From the NCBI GenBank assembly GCA_023410535.1, contig JAEYPR010000004.1, positions 27,011 through 91,010 on the forward strand: 64,000 nt of DNA. The letters run 5' to 3'. Positions 17,112 through 26,423 of this stretch are shown here, piece after piece (the stretch's first letter is position 1; every line of letters begins with the position of its first letter). A model generated the notes under the pieces. That model did not search any database. It was not told the origin of the DNA and saw only the letters and a program-made list of their open reading frames with translations. The stretch is from Bacillota bacterium (GTDB lineage Bacteria > Bacillota > UBA4882 > UBA8346). Made by a program: the position numbers and the translations under genes.

Positions 17112-18920
17112 TCAGCCGATCCGTGGCAATATCGTATTGCGGATATTCTCATGATAGTCCAGGATGGTCATGACTTTCGCCAAAATTTCACTGATTGTCG
17201 CGCCGTGAATCGGAATTACCGGACCAGCTGCCGGGCAATCCGGGTTTAGCCACATCACGATTGTTTCGCCGGCCTGGTTGGTCTGTTGGAGGCGTTGAAT
17301 CTCATCCAACTCCAAAACGGGGATACTGGTAATCAAGATCTGTCCCGCTTCGCAAAGAAGCTTGCCAAACTCGCTTAAGCGTCGGATTTGCTCAAACCGG
17401 ACCGCTTCATCCGCTCCGTCATTATCCTTCGCGCTTTCCGGATTGCCGCCCATACCGAGATAATAGGCGCTGTAACCGGACTCAAACAACAGCCGTTCCA
17501 ACGCTCTAGCCACTTCTTGTTGCAACTGAAGCTCCGTGCCGGTCAACACAATAAACCGCGGTTTATGTTCAAAATGTTGTTCCCGTTCCCTGGGGAAGAT
17601 GCCCGTACGCTCCCAGGAAAACTGGGGTTCCAGCCAGCGGCCGGCCGGGTTGTACTCTTCCGCGGTCAGCGCTTCCGTGATGATCCCCCCGCCGACAATC
17701 TCGTAATTGTCGACAATAACGAACCGGCCGGTCGCCTCGATGTCTTCCGAGCGATCAAACGCAATCGGTTTCAGAGTTTTCAAAACGCACTCTCCAACCT
17801 CGTGCCGTTCGACCCGGTCGCAGTCGCCGGTCGTCGTCAAATCAGCCGAATTGAGCACCTGATTGATCTGCTCAATTACAACGGTGGCGCGGTTGGTGAC
17901 GAGCTTCAGCTTATATGTTTTCCCTTTGATGCAGGGCCGTTTGCCCATCCAGAACAAATTGGCTTTAAAACACCGGCCGCAATGGGGCAGCGGTTCATCG
18001 GTCCGGCAGATGATTTCGCCCGGTTTGACATAAACTTGCGTCGTCAAGGTCAGTCCGGTGGCCGACCCGGCCGCGACCGAAGTTTGCAGGGATTGCTGAA
18101 ACCCTTCGATGCTCGCCACGGTGGAGGTTTTGCCGGAAGGCAGAAAAATGACGGAATCGCCCACTTTAATCCGGCCGCTTTCCACCGTCCCGGCAAAGAT
18201 GCGCCGGTCGTCCCCGTCCTCCGTAAATTTGTAGATGTCCTGAACCGGCAGGCGCAACGGTTGTTCGCCCTTGCCTTTCGCTTTTGGCAGCCCATCCATC
18301 AACTCCAGAACGCTTAAACCCTTATACCATGATATTAGATCGGAACGAAAAGCCAAATTGTCGCCGTTCCGGGCCGAAACCGGGATGAAAGCGCGGGGTT
18401 TGACATTGATCTGCGCCAAGAAATCGCCAAACTCCGCCACGACTTGATCATAAACCCTTTGGTCGAAATCGATTAGATCCATCTTATTAACCAACACCAC
18501 GATTTGCCTGACCCCAAGCATCGCCAGGATAAAGCCGTGGCGCCGCGAATTTTCCCGGACCCCTTCTTTGGCGTCGATCACCAACAGGGCGGCTTCCGCC
18601 CGGGCGGCGCCGGTGATCATATTCTTCAAAAACTCGCTATGTCCCGGGGCGTCAATGATAATATAACGCCGTTGCGCGGATTGAAAGAAGCAACGCGCAG
18701 TATCGATGGTAATTCCTTGCGCTTGCTCATCCTTTAAAGCGTCCAGCAAAAAGGCGTATTCGAACGGTTTGGCATTCCGCTCGCAATTGCGCTGCACCTG
18801 CTCTAACTTTCCTTCCGGCAACGAGCCGGTATCTGCCAACAATCTCCCGATGACCGTACTTTTCCCATGATCGACATGACCGACAATGACAATATTCATT
18901 GGTTCGCGTTCAAAGTCCAT
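17112..18920 (-). CDS. cysN: Sulfate adenylyltransferase large subunit (GTPase) with C-terminal degenerate APS-kinase-like domain
   Basis: With CysD it makes adenosine 5'-phosphosulfate (APS) from sulfate and ATP, driven by GTP. About 602 residues. The EF-Tu-like GTPase has G1 GHVDHGKST (14-22), G3 DAPGHSEF and G4 NKMDL, followed by two beta-barrel domains. Residues about 455-602 sit where CysNC fusions carry APS kinase, but the P-loop expected as GxSGSGKST reads TGTELQLQQ, so ATP binding is probably lost. This fits the APS-type reductase CysH in the same operon, which needs no kinase. Its ATG overlaps the cysD TGA (TGATG). Last gene of the operon. Confidence 0.9.
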   Translation of the reverse strand: MDFEREPMNIVIVGHVDHGKSTVIGRLLADTGSLPEGKLEQVQRNCERNAKPFEYAFLLDALKDEQAQGITIDTARCFFQSAQRRYIIIDAPGHSEFLKNMITGAARAEAALLVIDAKEGVRENSRRHGFILAMLGVRQIVVLVNKMDLIDFDQRVYDQVVAEFGDFLAQINVKPRAFIPVSARNGDNLAFRSDLISWYKGLSVLELMDGLPKAKGKGEQPLRLPVQDIYKFTEDGDDRRIFAGTVESGRIKVGDSVIFLPSGKTSTVASIEGFQQSLQTSVAAGSATGLTLTTQVYVKPGEIICRTDEPLPHCGRCFKANLFWMGKRPCIKGKTYKLKLVTNRATVVIEQINQVLNSADLTTTGDCDRVERHEVGECVLKTLKPIAFDRSEDIEATGRFVIVDNYEIVGGGIITEALTAEEYNPAGRWLEPQFSWERTGIFPREREQHFEHKPRFIVLTGTELQLQQEVARALERLLFESGYSAYYLGMGGNPESAKDNDGADEAVRFEQIRRLSEFGKLLCEAGQILITSIPVLELDEIQRLQQTNQAGETIVMWLNPDCPAAGPVIPIHGATISEILAKVMTILDYHENIRNTILPRIG

Positions 18921-19801
18921 CACATATACCCATCCCGTCTCAAAGTTTCCAAACTCCCGCCGTCTTCTTTATCCTGTTCGCGGCCGGACCGTTCGGCAAT
19001 ATTGGCAAATTTGCCGCTCCGAAGTTCCGCGATAATCTCCGCTACATTTTGCGCCATCGAATCAACCGGTTTGGTGCACGGATAACACCCCAGCGAACGG
19101 TAACGTTTCCCCTTGCCCTGGTCAAAATAGAGCGATGTGACTGGGATCTGCTCCGCTTCAATGTACTCCCAGATATTCAATTCGGTCCAGTCCAGCAACG
19201 GATGAATGCGCAGATGCGTGCCCGGCGCGAAATCCGTTGTGAACTGATTCCAAAGCTCCGGCGGCTGATCCCCTACATCCCACTCGTTCTGACGATCACG
19301 GGGCGAGAAATACCGTTCTTTGGAGCGGCTCCCCTCCTCGTCGGCCCGCACCCCGACAATGACCCCCGTATACGGTTCGACTTGGGTATCGGTCTGATAC
19401 ATTTGAAGTTCATGATTGAACCGGTAGCGCGGCCATTCGCCGGAGAGCGTGTGTTTTAAGGCTTCGCTTTTCAAGTTTTTACAGCAGGTAATCCGGTCGG
19501 TTTTACCATCCGGATAGGTTGCGCCATTTTGAATGGCGACTTCATTTTTACCGACGATCATCTGCAAATGCCATTCGGATGCCAATCGGTCACGGTAGGC
19601 GATCATCTCGGGAATCTTAAACGACGTGTCAATATGGACCAACGGGAAGGGAACATGCCCAAAAAAGGCTTTCCGGGCGAGCCAGAGCAGCACGGTGCTG
19701 TCTTTGCCGATCGACCATAACATGCATAAACTCTTAAACTCACGGTACGCTTCCCGAAGGATATACACACTTTGATTTTCAAGCTTGGTTAATTGATTCA
19801 T
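18920..19801 (-). CDS. cysD: Sulfate adenylyltransferase small subunit
   Basis: Catalytic PP-loop ATP pyrophosphatase subunit of ATP sulfurylase; forms APS together with CysN. 293 residues. SIGKDSTVLLWLARKAF (about residues 30-46) is the PP-loop, HIDTSFKIPEM follows, and the C-terminal GKGKRYRSLGCYPCTKPV is typical of CysD. It overlaps cysH by four bases (ATGA) upstream and cysN by one base downstream, so the three assimilation enzymes are translationally coupled. Cytoplasmic. Confidence 0.95.
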   Translation of the reverse strand: MNQLTKLENQSVYILREAYREFKSLCMLWSIGKDSTVLLWLARKAFFGHVPFPLVHIDTSFKIPEMIAYRDRLASEWHLQMIVGKNEVAIQNGATYPDGKTDRITCCKNLKSEALKHTLSGEWPRYRFNHELQMYQTDTQVEPYTGVIVGVRADEEGSRSKERYFSPRDRQNEWDVGDQPPELWNQFTTDFAPGTHLRIHPLLDWTELNIWEYIEAEQIPVTSLYFDQGKGKRYRSLGCYPCTKPVDSMAQNVAEIIAELRSGKFANIAERSGREQDKEDGGSLETLRRDGYM

Positions 19802-20532
19802 GAGTGATTCTCCCGGACCAATTTACCGTCCCGGTAGTGTAGCCCGCATTCTTTATGTTCCGGCTCCTCCCACCACCACCGCCCGGCCCGCAAGTCTTCG
19901 CCGGGAGCAATCGCCCGGGTGCACGGGGCGCAGCCGATACTGGCGTAGTTTTGGTCATGCAGCGGGTTATAGGGAACATGGTGCTCCCGGATATATTGCC
20001 AAACTGCTTCGGTCGACCAATCCGCCAACGGATTGGCCTTGAGCAATTGGTTGGTTTCATCCCACTCGATGACGTCGATCGTCGCACGGGTTGGCGACTG
20101 CTGGCGGCGCAAACCGGTAACCCAAAGATCGAGAGTTTGTAAAACCCGTTGCAAAGGTTGCACTTTTCGCACTTGACAACAGTGTTTCCGATTGGCGACG
20201 CTCTCGTAAAAAAAATTCGGCCCCGATTCGCTTTCCATCGTTTCCAAACTTTTGGTATCCGGGCAATAGATCTCATAGCAAAAGTTATACCAACGCATCG
20301 ACGCCGCGATGGTCGCGTAAGTTTCTTGCGGCAAGCGACCGGTGTCGATGATAAATATCCGGGCATCCGGCATGATCTTCAACAACATATCCGTTAAAAC
20401 CTGATCTTCAGCGCCGAGACTTGACGCTAACGCCAAACGACGGCCATATGTGATTGCCAACTCGCGCAAGAGTTCACTGGCGGAGCAGGCATTAAATTTC
20501 AAACGATAATCATTCAGATCCGCTGTAGTCAA
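19798..20532 (-). CDS. cysH: Assimilatory APS reductase (iron-sulfur type CysH)
   Basis: Reduces APS to sulfite using thioredoxin. About 244 residues. The PP-loop-like SSLGAEDQVLTDML and IDTGRLPQETY are present. The two cysteine pairs HCCQVRKVQPL and GCAPCTRA are the [4Fe-4S] ligands that mark APS-using rather than PAPS-using reductases. The chosen start is TTG 20532, with GGGGGATG upstream; it overlaps the cysA TGA (TTGA). A TTG nine codons earlier is possible but would overlap cysA by 31 bases. No ORF for sulfite reductase is in the window. Confidence 0.92.
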   Translation of the reverse strand: MTTADLNDYRLKFNACSASELLRELAITYGRRLALASSLGAEDQVLTDMLLKIMPDARIFIIDTGRLPQETYATIAASMRWYNFCYEIYCPDTKSLETMESESGPNFFYESVANRKHCCQVRKVQPLQRVLQTLDLWVTGLRRQQSPTRATIDVIEWDETNQLLKANPLADWSTEAVWQYIREHHVPYNPLHDQNYASIGCAPCTRAIAPGEDLRAGRWWWEEPEHKECGLHYRDGKLVRENHS

Positions 20533-21596
20533 AACGCATCCCCCACAAAGACCTTGCAATTTTTCAGTCCGACAAAGACGGGATCCCCGACTTGCAATCC
20601 CAATTCGTTATATTGTTCCTTAACCAATTCCGCAGCGATCAACTCTCCGGTATCGGCCCGTTTTAATTCCATCCTTACCAAAGGCCCGATGGCGCGAACA
20701 TAGGAGATGGTCGCTTTGATATTTTTGATATCGTCGCCGTCCCGTTCGATCGCCAATTCATGCGGCCGGACAAACGCCACCGCCGAGTCTTCTTGACACT
20801 CCCGCAACTCCGGCCTGGCAAAACGATGCTCGCCAATCTGCACTTGCCCGTCATCCAGCCGGCCGCGAAACAAATTGACGCTGCCGAGAAACTGGCAGAC
20901 AAACGAATTGGCCGGTTGTTCGTAGACCGCTTCCGGTGTGCCGATCTGTTCAATCCGGCCTTGGTTCATGACCACCACCCGGTCAGCGACTTCCAACGCC
21001 TCTTCCTGATCATGGGTAACAAAGATACTGGTCAGATGAATCTCCTCATGCAGTTGCCGGATCCAACGCCGGAGCTCCTTCCGGACTTTCGCATCCAACG
21101 CGCCAAACGGCTCATCCAGCAATAAAATTTGCGGTTCGACCGCTAATGCCCTGGCTAAGGCGATCCGTTGGCGTTGCCCCCCCGACAACTGGGATGGATA
21201 TCGTTTCCCGAGATACTCCATTTGAACCAGTTGTAACAACTGATTCACCTTCTCCTGAATCTCCGCTTCCGACGGACGGTTTTTCGAACGCCGGACCCGC
21301 AGACCAAAAGCGATATTTTCAAAAACGGTCATGTGTTTGAACAATGCGTAATGTTGAAAGACAAAACCGACCTTGCGTTCTTGAACCTTCCGGCCGGTGG
21401 TTGCCTCCCCTTGAAAATAGACCGTCCCGCTGTCCGGCGTCTCCAAACCGGCGATAATTCGTAACAGCGTTGTTTTGCCGGAGCCGGACGGACCCAACAG
21501 CGCCACCAGTTCTCCAGTGGGAATTTCCAGATTGACATGGTTTAACGCGATGAAGTTACCAAATTGCTTATGGATATCCTGAATGATAATACTCAT
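20529..21596 (-). CDS. cysA: Sulfate/thiosulfate ABC transporter ATP-binding protein
   Basis: 355 residues. Walker A GPSGSGKTT (about 35-43), Q-loop FVFQHYALFKHMTVFENIAFGL, signature LSGGQRQRIALARAL, Walker B ILLLDEPFGALD and H-loop FVTHDQEEAL are intact. The C-terminal 110 residues form the TOBE-like regulatory domain seen in CysA, with SVNLFRGRL. The ATG follows GGGAGGGG. It energises uptake by CysT/CysW and lies between cysW and cysH in the operon. Confidence 0.95.
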   Translation of the reverse strand: MSIIIQDIHKQFGNFIALNHVNLEIPTGELVALLGPSGSGKTTLLRIIAGLETPDSGTVYFQGEATTGRKVQERKVGFVFQHYALFKHMTVFENIAFGLRVRRSKNRPSEAEIQEKVNQLLQLVQMEYLGKRYPSQLSGGQRQRIALARALAVEPQILLLDEPFGALDAKVRKELRRWIRQLHEEIHLTSIFVTHDQEEALEVADRVVVMNQGRIEQIGTPEAVYEQPANSFVCQFLGSVNLFRGRLDDGQVQIGEHRFARPELRECQEDSAVAFVRPHELAIERDGDDIKNIKATISYVRAIGPLVRMELKRADTGELIAAELVKEQYNELGLQVGDPVFVGLKNCKVFVGDAF

Positions 21597-21615
21597 GACT
21601 CACCCCTCCCTGTTC

Positions 21616-22485
21616 CTAGCCCCCTCCATTCATGGTGTTTTCCTGTTTCAAACGCCACTCCGCCAACGACTTGATGGCTAACGTGACGAGGGCTAAAAGT
21701 GCCAATAATGAAGCGACTGCAAATGCCGCTGTAAAATTGTATTCGTTGTAAAGAATTTCGACTTGCAACGGAATGGTGTTGGTCATTCCGCGAATATGCC
21801 CGGAAACGACCGACACCGCGCCAAACTCACCCATGGCCCGGGCGTTGCAAAGGATCAGACCATATAGCAGACCCCATTTGATATTGGGCAACGTCACCCT
21901 GAAAAAAGTCTGCCACCCGTTCGCTCCCAAAATCAAGGCCGCTTCTTCCTCATCGGTGCCTTGCGACTGCATCAGCGGGATCAACTCACGGGCGATAAAC
22001 GGGAACGTCACGAGCACCGTTGCCAAAATGATCCCGGGGACCGCAAAGATAATTTTAAGATTGTGCGCCGCCAACCACGGCCCCAGCCAACCGTGCAACC
22101 CGAACAACAGCACATAAAGCAACCCCGAGACCACCGGCGAAATCGCAAAGGGCAGGTCGATCAGGGTGATCAACAGATTTTTTCCGGGGAAATCAAACTT
22201 GGCGATGGCCCAGGCGGCGGTCACGCCAAAGATTAAATTAAGCGGCACCGCAGTTGCGGCAGTTACCAACGTCAACTTGATGGCGGCAAAAGTCTCCGGT
22301 TCGGCTAACGCTTGCCAATAGATCCAAAACCCTTTGGCCAACGCCTGCGAAAATACCGCCGCTAAGGGGATGATTAAAAAGGCCGCTACATAAATTAGGG
22401 CCACTGCTATGAGCGACCAGCGCACCCAGGTTGATTCATGAGTCGTCGCTTTGGTTATTGTTTCAGATATAAGCTCGTTGGACAT
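21616..22485 (-). CDS. cysW: Sulfate ABC transporter permease CysW
   Basis: 289-residue inner-membrane permease with about six hydrophobic segments. The EAA loop reads DEEEAALILGANGWQTFFRVTLPNI, and CNARAMGEFGAVSVVSGHIRG is the CysW-type stretch. Preceded by GGAGGAG. It pairs with CysT as a heterodimer. The gap to cysT is only 15 bases. Confidence 0.94.
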   Translation of the reverse strand: MSNELISETITKATTHESTWVRWSLIAVALIYVAAFLIIPLAAVFSQALAKGFWIYWQALAEPETFAAIKLTLVTAATAVPLNLIFGVTAAWAIAKFDFPGKNLLITLIDLPFAISPVVSGLLYVLLFGLHGWLGPWLAAHNLKIIFAVPGIILATVLVTFPFIARELIPLMQSQGTDEEEAALILGANGWQTFFRVTLPNIKWGLLYGLILCNARAMGEFGAVSVVSGHIRGMTNTIPLQVEILYNEYNFTAAFAVASLLALLALVTLAIKSLAEWRLKQENTMNGGG

Positions 22486-22500
22486 AATTCTCCTCCGGTC

Positions 22501-23340
22501 TTAGGCTGGTAAATTTTTTCGCCCGTTCCACCATTGGAAAAAATTAAGGGCAAAAAGCAAAATAAACGAGATGCAAAGTAAGACACAGGCCACAGCAGCC
22601 GCACCGGCATAATCAAACTGTTCCAGTTTGGTGACGATGACCAGCGGCGTAATCTCCGTCCGCAACGGCATGTTGCCGGAGATAAACACCACCGAGCCAT
22701 ATTCACCGAGTCCCCGGGCGAAAGCTAACGCCAACCCCGTCAACCAGCTCGGCCAAAGCGCCGGAAAGATTACTTTCCCAAAGGTCTGCAGGCGGTTAGC
22801 TCCCAAGCTGGCGGCGGCTTCTTCGACCTCCCGGTCGAGGTCTTCCAAGACCGGTTGAATGGTCCGGACGACAAACGGCAATCCGATAAAGGTCAAGGCG
22901 GTAACCACCCCCAGCGGCGTGTAGGCTACTTTGATACCCAGCAACCCCAAATACTGGCCGATCCATCCATTTGTCGCATAAATCGTAGTTAAGGCAATGC
23001 CGGCGACGGCAGTAGGCATGGCAAACGGCAGGTCAATTAAGGCGTCGACCAGTTTCCGGCCGGGAAATTGATAACGCGTCAGCACCCATGCCAGCAACAA
23101 GCCAAAGACCGCATTATTGCCGGCCGCCCATAACGATGCCCCGATACTCAGCCGGTATGAGGCAACCACCCTTGGCGCGGTGACAATCTGCCAGAAATGC
23201 TCCCAAGTCAACGCCGAAGCTTTTAAGAACAGCAATGCCAGAGGAATCAACAAGATTAAACCGATATAAAGAACGGTAAAACCAAGCGCCGGACCGAATC
23301 CCGGCAAAATACTCCGATGTTTGCGCGGCAAAACCCTCAT
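22501..23340 (-). CDS. cysT: Sulfate ABC transporter permease CysT (CysU)
   Basis: About 279-residue permease with six hydrophobic segments. Family features are DLPFAMPTAVAGIAL, the EAA loop REVEEAAASLGANRLQTFGKVIFPAL, and ARGLGEYGSVVFISGN. The first codon is taken as ATG 23340; a GTG just before it is equally possible and the ribosome binding site is weak (AAGTGGGTG). It lies nine bases after the sbp stop. Confidence 0.93.
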   Translation of the reverse strand: MRVLPRKHRSILPGFGPALGFTVLYIGLILLIPLALLFLKASALTWEHFWQIVTAPRVVASYRLSIGASLWAAGNNAVFGLLLAWVLTRYQFPGRKLVDALIDLPFAMPTAVAGIALTTIYATNGWIGQYLGLLGIKVAYTPLGVVTALTFIGLPFVVRTIQPVLEDLDREVEEAAASLGANRLQTFGKVIFPALWPSWLTGLALAFARGLGEYGSVVFISGNMPLRTEITPLVIVTKLEQFDYAGAAAVACVLLCISFILLFALNFFQWWNGRKNLPA

Positions 23341-23349
23341 CACCCACTT

Positions 23350-24375
23350 TTAATGTTGTTGATAAATCTGATCGAACGTACCGCCGTCCTCAAAATGGGT
23401 TTTTTGCGCTTTCTGCCATCCCCCGAACAAATCATCAATGGTGAATAGCTTCACCTTCGCAAAATGATCAAACTGCGCGGCGACCGTTTTCAGCCGCGGC
23501 CGGTAGTAGTTGCGGGCGGCAATCTCCTGCCCCGCCTTGCTATAAAGGTATTCGAGATAAGCTTCGGCGACTTTCCGGGTCCCGTGTTTAACGGCGAATT
23601 GATCCACCACCGTCACCGGCGGTTCCGCCAGAATGCTCAGCGAAGGCACGACAATCTCGAATTTGTCTTTACCCAGTTCATTGATGGCCAAAAACGCTTC
23701 ATTCTCCCAAGCGAGCAAGACATCGCCCAAACCGCGTTGGACAAAGGTATTGGTGGCGCCACGGGCGCCTGAGTCAAGCACCGGAACGTTTTTAAATAAA
23801 CGGGTCACAAATTCTTTGGCTTTGATTTGGTTGCCGCCGAATTTTTTGAGAGCGTAACCCCAGGCGGCTAAATAGTTCCAACGGGCGCCCCCCGAAGTTT
23901 TCGGATTGGGGGTAATGACCGACACATTCGGTTTAACCAAGTCGTCCCAGTCCTTAATGGCTTTGGGATTTCCCTTGCGCACTAAAAACACGATGGTCGA
24001 AGTATACGGCGCGCTGTTATTCGCCAGCCGTTGCTGCCAGTTTTTTGCTACCAGTTGACCGTTTTGATATAAAACATCAATATCGTACGATAAGGCCAGG
24101 GTGACCACATCCGCTTCCAATCCGTCAAGCACCGCCCGGGCTTGCGCGCCGGAGCCGCCATGGGATTGTTTGATCGTCACGGTCTGACCGGTCTTCGCCT
24201 TCCAATACTTCGCAAACGCCGCGTTAAAGTCTTGATACAACTCGCGGGTCGGGTCATACGATACATTTAACAACGTCACTTCATTGGGGGCCGCTGCAAC
24301 GAGCGGCAGCGCCAGGGTAGTTACCAGTCCCAGCATAAAAACCAGGATGAGCAAAGGTTTTTTAAGAGACATCAT
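23350..24375 (-). CDS. sbp: Periplasmic sulfate-binding protein
   Basis: 341 residues. Signal peptide MSLKKPLLILVFMLGLVTTLALPLVAAA without lipobox cysteine, so predicted soluble in a periplasm. The mature protein has NVSYDPTRELYQDFNAAFA, QSHGGSGAQARAVLDGLEADVVTLAL and NPKTSGGARWNYLAAWGYAL, all hallmark stretches of Sbp/CysP. Two consecutive ATG codons lie 3 and 6 bases after AGGAGG; the second (24372) may be the true start. First gene of the seven-gene sulfate operon; putting the receptor first is a common way to get more of it. Confidence 0.94.
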   Translation of the reverse strand: MMSLKKPLLILVFMLGLVTTLALPLVAAAPNEVTLLNVSYDPTRELYQDFNAAFAKYWKAKTGQTVTIKQSHGGSGAQARAVLDGLEADVVTLALSYDIDVLYQNGQLVAKNWQQRLANNSAPYTSTIVFLVRKGNPKAIKDWDDLVKPNVSVITPNPKTSGGARWNYLAAWGYALKKFGGNQIKAKEFVTRLFKNVPVLDSGARGATNTFVQRGLGDVLLAWENEAFLAINELGKDKFEIVVPSLSILAEPPVTVVDQFAVKHGTRKVAEAYLEYLYSKAGQEIAARNYYRPRLKTVAAQFDHFAKVKLFTIDDLFGGWQKAQKTHFEDGGTFDQIYQQH

Positions 24376-24595
24376 GATCCTCCTATCAATTCATGGTTAA
24401 CTAACGGTCTACCACGAAGCAGGTCTATGCCATCGTCAAACGGCAACCACCCCGCTTTGTATTTTTGACCACAACTTTTGGGAGTAGTTTATGAAACCGG
24501 AGTCCCAATGTTGATGTCCCACAGCGTAAATCCTTTTTTAAAATTGTGATTGTGGATTGTTGCCGGCTTGCAAATCACGGTTTGGCGAAGAAACA

Positions 24596-24625
24596 AAAAA
24601 ACCGGGAGAAATTTCCCGGTTTTTG
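24596..24625 (-). terminator. Intrinsic terminator of the orphan binding protein gene
   Basis: AAACCGGGA / TCCCGGTTT stem with T-run on the minus strand, about 30 bases after the stop of the gene at 24654. It insulates the sulfate operon. Confidence 0.85.
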
Positions 24626-24653
24626 ATTTTGAGATTGGTTATTTCAATTCCAA

Positions 24654-26210
24654 CTAACGATTTTTATATCTGGCTAAAGCGTCTTGATTAATTTTTAATG
24701 CTTGATCAATTCCCATCTTTTTGACCTGAGCGACAAATTTGTCGAAATTCTCCAACGGTTCGGTACCCATGATGAATTTCAACACCATTTCATCGCGGTA
24801 AGCGCCGACCTCGGACATGATCTTGGCCATTTCACTGCTTTCCGCGGCGGTTGGGGTGATCGGCGGCATTTGATGCGCGGCCTGATTGGTTTTGGCCCAG
24901 ACATCCACCGCGTGTTTCTGTTGCGGATAGGCCAGGGAATATTGTTCAAAATAACGTACATCTTGAGCAAAGGGACCGTTATAACCACCCCGGGTGTACC
25001 GGGCGAGCGACTGACCCATCGTCAGGTTGGCCGGATTTTTGATCAACTCGGTGTAGGTTGGATATTTGTTGATCATCGTATAACTAACGCCTTCGATACC
25101 AAAGTTGAACAACATATTTCCTTCGGGACCGTAACCGTAATCAAGATACCGGGCGGCAATTTCTTTGGATTTGCTCTTTTGGGTGATCGCCGCGTTCCCG
25201 TTCCGGGAGTAGATTAAGTCCCGCTGGCCGAATTCGGCGCGTTGGCCTTTGCGTAACGTGGGGTAAGGAACAGCCACCAGATCAAACTTGGGATCTTTCT
25301 TTTTCATGGCATCCAGATATTTGCCGATCCCGCCGCCGCTGTTGGAGACAGTCGCGCCGGCGATGCCGCTCACCATCCGGGCATCCAAAACTTTCTGATC
25401 GACCATACCAAAGTCATTGGAGATCAACCCTTCGGCATACCATTTGTGGAATGTCGCTAAAAATTGTTTGTATTGCGGTTGAATCGGACCGTATTTGACC
25501 TTGCCTTTATCAATATAGAAATCGTGGCCGATGCCGTAAGCTCCGACGAACCCATTATGCGTGTTTAAAATGTCATAGCGGATCGTCAGCGGCGAATTGG
25601 ATTTTTTCTTTTCCTTAAACGCTTTTAACACAGTATACCATTCGTCGATGGTTGTCGGCGGTTGCAAGCCCAATTCGGTCAGCCAATCTTGACGTAGGAA
25701 CGGACCGATGAAGACCAACAGTTGTGCGTTGTTCCGGATGTGCGGATAGACAAAATACTTGCCACTATCGGTCTTGACCATCCGGTTTAAATCCTTATCG
25801 TGCAATACCTTTTTTAAATTCGGCGAATACTTATTGATCAGGTCGTTCAAGCCGACAATCACGCCGTCGCTGATGGCTTTTTCCGGTCCGCCGGGATATG
25901 TAAGCCAACCGCTGTACTCAATAATGTCGGGGAGATCGCCTGAAGCCAACATCAAATTGAATTGTTCACCCTCCTGACCGAAGGCGGGGTGATTAAATTT
26001 GACTTTAATGCCGGTCCGTTTCTCCATTTCCTTATATAACGGAGTATCGTTTAAATTGCGTACCGATGCCGAAACATTATTAAACAGAGGCACCCAATAG
26101 GTTAGGGTTACATTGGTATTGAGAGGGTAAATATCCTTTGCATTGACACAAATACTGGCGACCAAGGCGATAATGCATAAAATCAATCCGAGCTTAACTG
26201 TTTTTCTCAA
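24654..26210 (-). CDS. Extracellular solute-binding protein (YtcQ/LplA type), orphan
   Basis: 518 residues. Signal peptide MRKTVKLGLILCIIALVASICVNA; the cysteine is not in a lipobox, so cleavage by signal peptidase I is expected. The long family 1 receptor pattern is clear: LTYWVPLFNN, YKEMEKRTGIKVKFNHPA, QFNLMLASGDLPDIIEY and TIDEWYTVLKAFKEK. Such receptors usually bring oligosaccharides to YteP/YtcP-type permeases, but no permease is beside it. The start codon is TTG with AGGAGG seven bases upstream. It stands at the edge of the polysaccharide locus next to the LacI gene. The substrate is inferred to be an oligouronide. Confidence 0.86.
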   Translation of the reverse strand: MRKTVKLGLILCIIALVASICVNAKDIYPLNTNVTLTYWVPLFNNVSASVRNLNDTPLYKEMEKRTGIKVKFNHPAFGQEGEQFNLMLASGDLPDIIEYSGWLTYPGGPEKAISDGVIVGLNDLINKYSPNLKKVLHDKDLNRMVKTDSGKYFVYPHIRNNAQLLVFIGPFLRQDWLTELGLQPPTTIDEWYTVLKAFKEKKKSNSPLTIRYDILNTHNGFVGAYGIGHDFYIDKGKVKYGPIQPQYKQFLATFHKWYAEGLISNDFGMVDQKVLDARMVSGIAGATVSNSGGGIGKYLDAMKKKDPKFDLVAVPYPTLRKGQRAEFGQRDLIYSRNGNAAITQKSKSKEIAARYLDYGYGPEGNMLFNFGIEGVSYTMINKYPTYTELIKNPANLTMGQSLARYTRGGYNGPFAQDVRYFEQYSLAYPQQKHAVDVWAKTNQAAHQMPPITPTAAESSEMAKIMSEVGAYRDEMVLKFIMGTEPLENFDKFVAQVKKMGIDQALKINQDALARYKNR

Positions 26211-26380
26211 TTTACTTCCTCCTTTACGTTTGAAACAATATTTTTACCGAGCCGTAACTTCCTTGTATTGGTAAAAATCCAAGGGTTGCGGTAAAATGTA
26301 GTTAGTTAAATGTAGATTTTTGATGGTAAAATTTGTAATCGATATCAATTTGTGGATACATCCGCAAAAGAACTCTCCTC

Positions 26381-26417
26381 ACAGCCACGTCAGTCACGAC
26401 TGACGTGGCTGTTTTTC
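26381..26417 (+). terminator. Strong hairpin with plus-strand T-run, not matching gene direction
   Basis: ACAGCCACGTCAGT, loop CACG, ACTGACGTGGCTGT, then TTTTT on the plus strand. Both neighbouring genes are on the minus strand, where no T-run follows the stem. Confidence 0.65.
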
Positions 26418-26423
26418 ACTCGC

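Noticed and set aside
17388..18317. 309-residue plus-strand frame antisense to cysN
   Set aside because: It mirrors the conserved cysN coding frame, has no family pattern and no ribosome binding site. Other long antisense frames (for example 8820-9488, 53172-53972, 58256-59101) were rejected for the same reason.
24376..24595. Possible riboswitch or leader before the sulfate operon
   Set aside because: I looked for SAM (S-box) and related consensus elements on the minus strand and found none; no convincing terminator/antiterminator pair.
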